DNA from: Saprospiraceae bacterium
GTDB lineage: Bacteria; Bacteroidota; Bacteroidia; Chitinophagales; Saprospiraceae
NCBI GenBank assembly: GCA_025056735.1
Contig: JANWVR010000063.1
Span: forward strand, 1 to 40,390
Reading direction: 5' to 3'
Length of the DNA stretch: 40,390 bases
The notes beneath the pieces are model-generated. The model did no database searches. It saw only the letters and a list, made by a program, of their open reading frames with translations, and was not told where the DNA came from. A program made the position numbers and the translations under genes. Positions within the stretch are counted from its first letter, which is position 1. Every line of letters starts with the position of its first letter. Positions 1 to 6,298 of the stretch are shown here, piece after piece.

Positions 1-141
1 ACGCGGACGCAGGAAAAAATGGTACCGCGTGTCCATGTCCTCCATCTTGGCTAAGTACATCGTCCTGTCCACGTAGTGCTTGCCCGTCTTGACCAACGTC
101 TCAAAATTGCTGATGCCGTATGGAAAGCCGATGCGTTTCAT
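1..141 (-). CDS. AAA-ATPase-like (PF09820/DUF1703-type) protein, N-terminal fragment at window edge
   Basis: Only the first 47 codons are inside the window; the gene runs off the left edge on the minus strand. The start ATG is at 141, preceded by a purine-rich AAAAGG. The protein opens MKRIGFPYGISNF, continues with a YVDRT motif and reaches FFLRPR at the edge. This is the conserved N-terminus of the AAA-ATPase-like family that usually carries a C-terminal PD-(D/E)XK nuclease-like domain (PF09820 plus PF08011). In this family RPR is followed by RFGKS, a Walker-A-like site, which would lie just outside the window. The gene at 39404 encodes the same pattern (FPYGVSNF, YVDRT, FFLRPRRFGKS), so the two are homologues. 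The biological role of the family is not established; it is often multicopy in Bacteroidota genomes. Confidence 0.8.
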   Translation of the reverse strand, partial: MKRIGFPYGISNFETLVKTGKHYVDRTMYLAKMEDMDTRYHFFLRPR

Positions 142-185
142 CCTTTTAATTCCCTCGTATAAAATGGAATCCGACACTGCTCTTA

Positions 186-200
186 TTACATCTTATGTAA
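186..200. repeat. Perfect inverted repeat TTACAT-CTT-ATGTAA
   Basis: A 6-bp perfect inverted repeat with a 3-nt centre lies between the stop of the DUF1800 gene (215) and the start of the AAA-ATPase-like gene (141). It has no T-run and few GC pairs, so it is a poor terminator. It could be an operator for the downstream gene. The palindrome is seen; the function is a guess. Confidence 0.35.
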
Positions 201-214
201 TTTACCACTCATGT

Positions 215-1927
215 TTAGCACAGGTGAAACTCCTCCATCTGCAGCACGCGCTGCAAGTAGGCTTGCAGTCGAATGCGCAGCGCGCCGCTAAGGGTAGGGT
301 CGTTCGGATTGTTCTGCCAGAGCATCCAGCCGTATGTCCAATAGGACTCGTCAGGCAGATTTGACAGCAGGATGGCCTTGAAGGAATTTTTCACCTCTTG
401 CGACACGGGCAGGCCCAATAGTAGTTCCAGCGACTCGTTGATCAGCGCATTGACATTGGAGGGATTGGTGAGCGTAGCTGCCCAGGTCAGCGGGTCAATA
501 GCGATGCGGTTGTTTATGCCGAATATGCCGGTGAAAACCATGGCATCCGTGGCTTCAGCGCGTTTGGGCAAAGTAGCCGTAGTGATCCAGATTTTGTCGA
601 AAAGCGGCCTCTGGTAATAGGCTTGCCAGCCCGATACATTGGGTGGGTCGCCTAAATGTTGCATCATGGCGGCCATGGCTAAGTTGATTTGATAAGAAAG
701 GACTAACCGATCGAAAAGGTCAGCCGTTGCTGGTATCTGTACGCCAAAACACCGGAACAGGCCCACCGTCATATCCGCCGGGCTTTTGATGATGGCGCCG
801 CGGTTAAGCGGGTCGAAGAAGTGCTCGCTTCGGAAGAGCGTTTCTAAGACGGGCAGAATGTCGTAGTTGCTGCTGCGGAAGATTTGCGCCAGCGGTTCTA
901 TAACGTTTTGCTCTACTTCGGGGCTGATGTCGTGATAGACAAAGAAGCGGTAAATTTTTCGGCAAATAAATCGGGCAGCTTCAGGGTGCGCGAGCAGCAT
1001 GTCTAAGAACTCATCCAATTCAATAGCGCCAGCATTAGGCCCGCTACGGCCTTTAATGAGGCGATTGTTGTAGAAGGCGGAGAACTGCTTGTCGCCTACG
1101 TCGTGGTGGAAAGGCGAAAAGGTAGTGGTGAAGCCATCGGTGCGCCATCCGGTGAGGAGGCGCGCTGCGGCTTTGACGTCGTCTTCGGTGTAATGCTGGG
1201 GCAAATCTTTGCCGATGACGAAGAGTTCCTGGATTTCACGGGCGTAGTTTTCGTCGGGCGCCTGGCGCGAATTGAGGTAGCCGTTGAGGTAGAAGAGCAT
1301 AGCCGGGTCGAGCGTAATGGCCCGGATGAGGCTGCGAAAGTTGCCCAGCGCGTGATCGCGCAGTGTCTGGTTGTAGCGATACAGGGCGCTGCCGAGTGGC
1401 ACGATGGAGAACTCCACCGGAATGTGGTTGTGCCAGAAGAGGGTCATTTTTTCGCGGATGCTACGCCCGCTGTTGAGCAGGAGGCGGAGCCACCAGCCGC
1501 GCACGCTTTCGATGCGATAGGGTTCGGCTAATGGATTGAGTGGGGCATTGACGAAGCTCTGCCCAAAAGGCACCTGCGGGTCGGTGAAATTAGGGTTGTT
1601 GTAATCGTTGACCGGCCCGGCGGGCGGCGAATAGGGCGCGCGCAAAATTTCATAGACGGCCTGGTTCATGCCTTTGCTCAGGAAGTAATCCACGTCGGCC
1701 TTAGTCGGGCCAAAAAGGGTACGGCGCAGCAGATGGATCACCTCGGCGCGCGTCCACGGGCCGGTGTAAGGCGCCAGCCCCGAGGTAGGTGGGTTGGCCG
1801 AACGCTGGGCGAATAAGTTTTCAAGCGCAGGAGAAAGCGCAGGCTCTAAAGGCGCTTCCGAGGCAATAGAACGCGAACGCTGTCCAGACAGCAGGGCCAG
1901 AAAATCGCGGCGATGCAGGTAGCTCAT
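215..1927 (-). CDS. DUF1800 family protein
   Basis: 570 aa. I start at 1927 (MSYLHRRDFLALLSG) rather than at the upstream in-frame ATG at 1969, because this start gives the N-terminus an RRDFL twin-arginine-like motif, and an AT-rich stretch typical of Bacteroidota leaders lies just upstream. The DUF1800 (PF08811) pattern is clear: HLLRRTLFGPT near residue 65, a REKMTLFWHNH block near 160, NYAREIQELF near 230, YTEDDVKAAARLLTGW near 250, then RFICRKIYRFF near 330. The biochemical function of DUF1800 is unknown. Such genes are usually paired with a DUF1501 gene, but the next gene downstream is the unrelated AAA-ATPase-like one, so this copy appears to be an orphan. Export by Tat is inferred from the RR motif only; the hydrophobic stretch after it is short. 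Confidence 0.9.
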   Translation of the reverse strand: MSYLHRRDFLALLSGQRSRSIASEAPLEPALSPALENLFAQRSANPPTSGLAPYTGPWTRAEVIHLLRRTLFGPTKADVDYFLSKGMNQAVYEILRAPYSPPAGPVNDYNNPNFTDPQVPFGQSFVNAPLNPLAEPYRIESVRGWWLRLLLNSGRSIREKMTLFWHNHIPVEFSIVPLGSALYRYNQTLRDHALGNFRSLIRAITLDPAMLFYLNGYLNSRQAPDENYAREIQELFVIGKDLPQHYTEDDVKAAARLLTGWRTDGFTTTFSPFHHDVGDKQFSAFYNNRLIKGRSGPNAGAIELDEFLDMLLAHPEAARFICRKIYRFFVYHDISPEVEQNVIEPLAQIFRSSNYDILPVLETLFRSEHFFDPLNRGAIIKSPADMTVGLFRCFGVQIPATADLFDRLVLSYQINLAMAAMMQHLGDPPNVSGWQAYYQRPLFDKIWITTATLPKRAEATDAMVFTGIFGINNRIAIDPLTWAATLTNPSNVNALINESLELLLGLPVSQEVKNSFKAILLSNLPDESYWTYGWMLWQNNPNDPTLSGALRIRLQAYLQRVLQMEEFHLC

Positions 1928-1966
1928 AAATAAAAAAGTGAGTCGGTGATGCCTGGAAATTTGATA

Positions 1967-1974
1967 CAAGAATA
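1967..1974 (-). promoter_or_regulatory. Possible -7 box (TATTCTTG) for the DUF1800 gene
   Basis: On the minus strand this reads TATTCTTG, one mismatch from the Bacteroidota -7 consensus TAnnTTTG. It lies about 40 bp upstream of the ATG at 1927. No clear -33 element is visible. Confidence 0.3.
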
Positions 1975-2063
1975 GCGCTTTTGGCTGGATGCAAAGTAGA
2001 AAAAATACGTGCGCACCGTTTTACTCGACGAAGGCGCCCTTACGCAGTTGTGCTTCCAGCCTT

Positions 2064-2071
2064 TATCTTTG
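2064..2071 (+). promoter_or_regulatory. Bacteroidota -7 promoter box TATCTTTG
   Basis: An exact match to TAnnTTTG. It ends only 7 bp before the ATG at 2079, so a transcript starting at the usual distance would have almost no 5' leader. No convincing -33 TTTG is visible at the expected spacing. Confidence 0.5.
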
Positions 2072-2078
2072 CCACATT

Positions 2079-2756
2079 ATGTTGTTTCGCCTCTGGACGG
2101 GTCTACTCTTCTTCTTTCTGTTGGTAGGGCTATCGCTGACCTTCGGTCAGACAGACGCACCGCCGGTGCGTCCTATTCCGCCTGAGACGTGGGAAAAGGC
2201 GCTGAAACGTTTAGATTACAGCGGAGACATACCGCCACCGGAGCGCAAGCCGCCCTCTCCCCCGGCAGCAAAAATGCCCGAACCGCCCAAGATGGAGTGG
2301 CTTTCGGATGCCGTTGCCATCGGGCTTATCGGCATATTGCTGGCTGGCGCTGCCTGGCTGGCCTACTGGCTACTGCTAAGCGCCCGTAATCGCCCTTTGA
2401 ACGAAGACGACCAAGCAGCAGAGGATACCGAAAATTTGGAGCGGCGCCTCCACGACAGCGATCTGCCCGCGCTGTTGCAGCAAGCCTTAGCCCGTGGAGA
2501 CTACCGCCAGGCTACGCGCGTGCATTTTCTCATGATTATCCGGCATTTGTCGGAAAAAGGCGACATTCTCTGGTCGCAGGAAAAGACCAATCGCCAATAC
2601 GTGCGCGATATGCGCAAGCACCCTAAAGCGTCGGATTTTCAGCGCGCAGTCTTGCTCTATGAGCACGCTTGGTACGGCGGAGCGCCCATTGGTCGCACGG
2701 ATTACGAAAGGCAAATTGGCCCGCTGTTCGATAGCCTGCTGGCTCGCTCGCGTTAG
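2079..2756 (+). CDS. DUF4129 domain-containing membrane protein
   Basis: 225 aa starting at MLFRLW. The frame is open further upstream (1989), but only this start puts a signal-like hydrophobic segment (FFFLLVGLSLTFGQ) at the N-terminus. A proline-rich periplasmic stretch follows (residues 25-70), then a membrane helix near residues 77-99 and a cytoplasmic DUF4129 (PF13559) domain. That domain shows ALARGDYRQATR, then WSQEKTNRQY, then YEHAWYGG, the family's hallmark blocks. DUF4129 proteins are often found near MoxR ATPase/DUF58 genes, but none are here. The gene is convergent with pgk and their stop codons interlock (TAG 2754-2756 against TTA 2753-2755). Molecular function is unknown. Confidence 0.85.
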   Translation: MLFRLWTGLLFFFLLVGLSLTFGQTDAPPVRPIPPETWEKALKRLDYSGDIPPPERKPPSPPAAKMPEPPKMEWLSDAVAIGLIGILLAGAAWLAYWLLLSARNRPLNEDDQAAEDTENLERRLHDSDLPALLQQALARGDYRQATRVHFLMIIRHLSEKGDILWSQEKTNRQYVRDMRKHPKASDFQRAVLLYEHAWYGGAPIGRTDYERQIGPLFDSLLARSR

Positions 2757-3955
2757 CGGCGAATAGCCGCGATGCCAGGCAGCTCGCGCCCCTCTAAGTA
2801 CTCCAGCATAGCGCCGCCGCCCGTGGAGACGAAACTGATCTTTTTGCCCAACTTTAGCTGGTTGACCGCCGCCACGGAGTCGCCGCCGCCTACCATAGAG
2901 AATGCACCCTTCGCGGTGGCACGCGCTACGGCTTTGGCAATTGCCTTCGTACCTTGCGCAAAAGGCTCCATTTCAAACACACCCATAGGGCCATTCCAAA
3001 CGATCGTTTTGCTCTTGCGAATGACACGCGCAAAAGACTTGACCGCAGAAGGACCGATGTCTAAGCCCATCCAACCGTCGGGTATGGCATCGCTGGCATG
3101 CACCTGCACGGCAGCATCGGCCGCAAAGCGATCACCACACACCGAGTCCTTGGGCAACAGCACTTTGACACCCGCGGCTTTGGCTTTCTTGAGAAATTCC
3201 TTAGCGGCCTTGACACGGTCCGGCTCTACCAACGAGCTGCCAACAGTGCCTTTTTTGGCTAAGAAAAAGGTGTAGGCCATAGCGCCTCCAATCACAATGA
3301 CGTCGGCAAACTGCAGAAAGCGCTCCAGCAGCACGATCTTGTCGCTCACTTTGGCGCCGCCGACGATGCAGGTAACTGGATGCGCCGGGTCTTTAAGCAC
3401 GCGGTCGGCATTCTCAATTTCGCGCTGCATCAGCAAGCCAAAGCACTTGTTCTCTGGGCTAAAGTATTGGGCCACAATGGCTGTGCTCGCATGCGCACGA
3501 TGGGCTGTGCCGAAAGCGTCGTTGACGTAAACGTCGCCCAATTGGGCCAGCTGACGGGCAAATTCTGGGTCGCCCTTCTCCTCCTCGGGGTGAAAGCGCG
3601 TATTTTCTAACAGCAATACCTGTCCTGGCTGAAGAGCGGCAGCTTTGGCACGCGCCTTTTTACCTACGCAGTCATCCACAAAAAACACGCGCGTTTTCAA
3701 CTTGCGCCTCAGATAGGCAACTAAATGTTTGAGGGTAAATTTCTCACGGTTGATGGTACCGTCAGCCTTCAATTTTTCCAATGGGCGACCCAGGTGCGAC
3801 ATCAAAATGACCGAACCGCCCGCGTCTAAAATGTGGCGAATAGTGGGCAGGGCCTCGCGAATACGCGTATCGTCGGTAATGCGATACTCTTTGTCTAAGG
3901 GTACGTTGAAGTCCACACGGACTAAGGCGCGTTTGCCTTTGAAGTTGATGTTCAT
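2753..3955 (-). CDS. pgk: Phosphoglycerate kinase
   Basis: 400 aa, normal for the family. It transfers phosphate from 1,3-bisphosphoglycerate to ADP in glycolysis and runs in reverse in gluconeogenesis, in the cytosol. Visible signatures are the N-terminal RVDFNVPLD, DTRIREALPTI, LMSHLGRP, GGAKVSDKI near residue 200, VWNGPMGVFE near 315 and the nucleotide-binding GGGDSVAAV followed by STGGGAMLEYLEG at the C-terminus. The start ATG at 3955 gives the standard N-terminus. The gene is monocistronic by layout: its 3' end overlaps the convergent DUF4129 gene, and the next gene upstream (DUF2892) is separated by a terminator. Function is certain from sequence. Confidence 0.98.
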   Translation of the reverse strand: MNINFKGKRALVRVDFNVPLDKEYRITDDTRIREALPTIRHILDAGGSVILMSHLGRPLEKLKADGTINREKFTLKHLVAYLRRKLKTRVFFVDDCVGKKARAKAAALQPGQVLLLENTRFHPEEEKGDPEFARQLAQLGDVYVNDAFGTAHRAHASTAIVAQYFSPENKCFGLLMQREIENADRVLKDPAHPVTCIVGGAKVSDKIVLLERFLQFADVIVIGGAMAYTFFLAKKGTVGSSLVEPDRVKAAKEFLKKAKAAGVKVLLPKDSVCGDRFAADAAVQVHASDAIPDGWMGLDIGPSAVKSFARVIRKSKTIVWNGPMGVFEMEPFAQGTKAIAKAVARATAKGAFSMVGGGDSVAAVNQLKLGKKISFVSTGGGAMLEYLEGRELPGIAAIRR

Positions 3956-3980
3956 ACGTTTTGACCGGTTTGATAAAAGA

Positions 3981-3994
3981 TGCCCTTTTGGGCA
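3981..3994. repeat. Palindrome TGCCC-TTTT-GGGCA upstream of pgk
   Basis: A perfect 5-bp inverted repeat with a 4-nt TTTT centre, 26-39 bp upstream of the pgk start. It may be a small hairpin in the pgk leader or a protein-binding site. There is no adjacent T-run in either direction long enough to make it a good terminator. Confidence 0.3.
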
Positions 3995-4045
3995 ATTTTG
4001 CAGGCAAACATCGGAAGAGTCGGAAGTTTTTGCCGCTCAAGCGCG

Positions 4046-4087
4046 AAAAAAATACTGCTTTGGCGCTCTCACTAAGAGCGCCAAAGC
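4046..4087 (-). terminator. Strong intrinsic terminator (13-bp perfect stem) for the DUF2892 unit
   Basis: Arms GCTTTGGCGCTCT (4057-4069) and AGAGCGCCAAAGC (4075-4087) pair perfectly around a 5-nt loop. Read on the minus strand the stem is followed, after 4 nt, by seven T (4046-4052 as A on the plus strand). It lies 26 bp after the stop of the DUF2892 gene and before pgk, so it separates these two same-strand units. Confidence 0.9.
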
Positions 4088-4112
4088 ACACAACTACCGC
4101 CTGGAGATGCCC

Positions 4113-4337
4113 TTACGCCTGTTCAGAAGGCGACGCCGGGCAAGTGGAAAGCCCCACCAACCGGTAAATCGGACAAAAGCTCATAGCGCTCGTCAGCAGA
4201 AAAATAGCGGCTACCACTAAGGCTACCGTACCCACAACACCCGTCAGTGTGTTCGTAAAATACAGCGCTGCCGCTGCGAGTGCGACCACTGTGCGGATGA
4301 TGCGGTCGAGATTGCCCATGTTCTTTTTGATGTTCAT
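4113..4337 (-). CDS. DUF2892 (YgaP-type transmembrane) small membrane protein
   Basis: 74 aa. It has the family pattern KNMGNLDRIIR at the N-terminus, two hydrophobic segments (about residues 16-30 and 34-50), then FCPIYRLVGLSTCP. This is the YgaP/DUF2892 inner-membrane hairpin, often found alone or fused to rhodanese domains and linked to sulfur handling. The closing Cys residues (FCPIY and STCP) are conserved in the family. It is preceded by a 36-aa membrane ORF 10 bp upstream and ends at the strong terminator at 4046-4087. A specific role is not known. Confidence 0.85.
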   Translation of the reverse strand: MNIKKNMGNLDRIIRTVVALAAAALYFTNTLTGVVGTVALVVAAIFLLTSAMSFCPIYRLVGLSTCPASPSEQA

Positions 4338-4347
4338 AAGACAGAAA

Positions 4348-4458
4348 TCAGGTAGGTGAATAGTTGCGAACGAGAAGAACGATCAGACCAATAGCGAGAG
4401 CGCAAAGCAAACATGCCAAAGCGAAACGCACCCACAGGCCTTTTTGTGCAGAAGACAT
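4348..4458 (-). CDS. Small single-pass membrane protein (36 aa), hypothetical
   Basis: The predicted product begins MSSAQKGLWVRF and consists mainly of one hydrophobic helix (FALACLLCALAIGLIVLLV) with a basic N-terminal flank and a short tail. The frame is open further upstream, to 4536, but that extension would cover the promoter box at 4504-4511, so I prefer the start at 4458. The stop is 10 bp before the DUF2892 gene, suggesting co-transcription. I do not recognise a family. Support comes from the promoter, the tight spacing and the shared terminator; the ORF is short enough that chance cannot be excluded. Confidence 0.5.
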   Translation of the reverse strand: MSSAQKGLWVRFALACLLCALAIGLIVLLVRNYSPT

Positions 4459-4503
4459 AACGCAAACGCGGCTAAATGCCCATTCGCACCGTTTGCCGCG
4501 CGA

Positions 4504-4511
4504 CAAATATA
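4504..4511 (-). promoter_or_regulatory. Bacteroidota -7 box TATATTTG (minus strand)
   Basis: An exact TAnnTTTG match on the minus strand, ending about 45 bp upstream of the ATG at 4458, which gives a normal leader of about 40 nt for the 36-aa/DUF2892 unit. No clear -33 box is seen. Confidence 0.5.
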
Positions 4512-4725
4512 AAGGCTTTAGTAGAGTATTAGCCATGTAATTTCTGGCTCAGCCGGCAGCGCGCACCATTTGAACGGATAAAACTCGATTAAATGGCAAA
4601 AAGTATTGCCCAAAAGGCGGATAGAGATGAAAGAGTATGCGTTTCTTTGCCCAACTCTGCGACTTGTCCTTTTCTGGTTCTCCATCAGGTGTTCTGGTAA
4701 AGACTCTAATCCGGCTTTTACGCAC

Positions 4726-5775
4726 ATGAAAATTGCCCTTGTTCTCGATAGCATCATTCCAACGCCCAAATATGGTGAGAGCGAACGCATTTTATGGTGG
4801 CATAGCCGCCAATTGGTGGAAGCCGGGCACGAAGTGGTTCTGTTGGTGCGAGAGGACTCCTCTTGCAAGCATGCGCCGATCATAACGCTGCAGCGCAAGA
4901 AGGCGGTGGTCAAGCAGCTGCCTTCCGATGTATCGTTGGTGCATTTCTTTGACCTGCCTGCTGGGCCGGCGCTGGAAGGATTGGACAAACCCTACCTGAT
5001 CACTTACTTCGACAACGCCTCCAAGCCCTGCCAGTTGGATGCTAACACGGTATTCCTCTCGGCCAGCCACGCAGCCCACCACGGCGGCCAGGTGTATGTG
5101 TACCCGGGCATAGACGTCCGCGACTATGGCGATATGCTGGCCGATTGGCCCCGCAATTACGTACACTTTCTGGCCGAGGCCGAACTACCGGGTCGAAACC
5201 TTCGCGAAGCCATCGCCATTGCCTCGCAGGCGGGTGTTCCCATCCATGTCATAGGGAGCCGCCGCTTCGAGCTGATACCCACCCCACGACTTACGCTGAC
5301 TCCCAATGCGCGCTTTCATACCCTGATGCACCGCCAGGGCCGCAACACGCTTATCAATGGCTCGCGCGGCCTCATCTTCCCCGTAACCTGGCACGAGCCG
5401 TTTGGCCTGCCCGCCATCGAAAGTCTTTACTTCGGATGCCCGGTGTTCGGAACGCCGTTTGGCGCACTACCCGAAATCGTCTGCGGCAAAACCAATGCCC
5501 ACTCCGGCGAATGGACGGGCCAGGTGGATGGTTGCTTCTCCGACTTTGGCTGCCTATCCGTCCGCCAAAGCGAACTGGCCGACGCCGTCCGCCACAGCGC
5601 TGATGCCTTCTCGCCCGACCGCTGCCATCAGTATGTGCGCGAGCGCTTCTCGGCAGAGCGCATGACGCAGGAGTACCTCCAGCTCTACGCAAAAATACTC
5701 GACGGTCAACCCTTACACCCAGAACCCATCAGCGTCAAAGCGCCCGTTCAGGAAAAATTGCGCTTAGAACCCTGA
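4726..5775 (+). CDS. GT4-type glycosyltransferase
   Basis: 349 aa from MKIALVLDSI. The frame is open upstream to 4606, but MKIA is the normal first beta-strand of a GT-B fold, so 4726 is preferred. The N-terminal Rossmann domain has PKYGESERILWWHSRQLVEAGHEV, the usual 'G(G)xE' acceptor-side loop. The C-terminal half carries HEPFGLPAIESLYFGCPV (near residue 222) and GALPEIV, the GT4 EX7E donor-binding motif. It would transfer a sugar from a nucleotide-sugar to an unknown acceptor (glycan, lipid or small molecule) at the cytosolic membrane face. It is not in a polysaccharide cluster; the next gene, 47 bp downstream on the same strand, is a DUF4231 membrane protein and may be co-transcribed. The acceptor cannot be predicted. 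Confidence 0.85.
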   Translation: MKIALVLDSIIPTPKYGESERILWWHSRQLVEAGHEVVLLVREDSSCKHAPIITLQRKKAVVKQLPSDVSLVHFFDLPAGPALEGLDKPYLITYFDNASKPCQLDANTVFLSASHAAHHGGQVYVYPGIDVRDYGDMLADWPRNYVHFLAEAELPGRNLREAIAIASQAGVPIHVIGSRRFELIPTPRLTLTPNARFHTLMHRQGRNTLINGSRGLIFPVTWHEPFGLPAIESLYFGCPVFGTPFGALPEIVCGKTNAHSGEWTGQVDGCFSDFGCLSVRQSELADAVRHSADAFSPDRCHQYVRERFSAERMTQEYLQLYAKILDGQPLHPEPISVKAPVQEKLRLEP

Positions 5776-5822
5776 CCTTCTTACCTGACAACAGTTATTA
5801 TAGCACACTTGTACTAAAAGAT

Positions 5823-6290
5823 ATGGAAAACGACTGGAAAGCCCTTCGCGACCGATACCTCAAAGAACGCATAGAGGATCAGTTCAAGTGGTACGAGCGT
5901 AAAAGCGCCTCGAACAAGCGCTGGTTTCACCGCCTGCGCACCACCGTCATCGTCTCCGGTGCACTCATCCCGCTGCTGGTGGGCTATGCCAACGGCTCAT
6001 TAGAATGGCTCAAATACATCGCCGGCGCTTTGGGCGCGGTGGTAGCCATATCCGAAGGCATCCTCTCGCTGCGGCGCTATCGCGATCTGTGGAGCACGTA
6101 CCGCCTGGCGGCTGAGCGGCTCAACCGCGAGCGCTGGCTCTACGAAAACAATGCCATCGAGGAGTACGCCTCCAACGATGAGGCCGCTTTTCGCCGCTTT
6201 GTCCAGCGCGCGGAACAGATCATGGCCTCCGAAAACGACGAATGGAAGTCCTACCTGCAACAGATTCCGACATCGAATAGCAACAAGTAG
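5823..6290 (+). CDS. DUF4231 domain membrane protein (SLATT-like architecture)
   Basis: 155 aa. A charged N-terminal helix (YLKERIEDQFKWYERKSASNKRW) leads into two closely spaced transmembrane helices at about residues 40-58 and 63-83, followed by a cytosolic helical tail with LRRYRDLWSTYRLAAERLNRERWLY and FVQRAEQIMASENDEW. This is the DUF4231 pattern. The two-helix plus coiled-tail layout resembles the SLATT superfamily, some members of which are proposed effectors in nucleotide-signal conflict systems; no nucleotide cyclase or sensor gene is adjacent, so that role is not supported here. It sits 47 bp after the GT4 gene and converges with the RND pump gene (stops 8 bp apart). Function unknown. 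Confidence 0.75.
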   Translation: MENDWKALRDRYLKERIEDQFKWYERKSASNKRWFHRLRTTVIVSGALIPLLVGYANGSLEWLKYIAGALGAVVAISEGILSLRRYRDLWSTYRLAAERLNRERWLYENNAIEEYASNDEAAFRRFVQRAEQIMASENDEWKSYLQQIPTSNSNK

Positions 6291-6298
6291 CCCATTGC

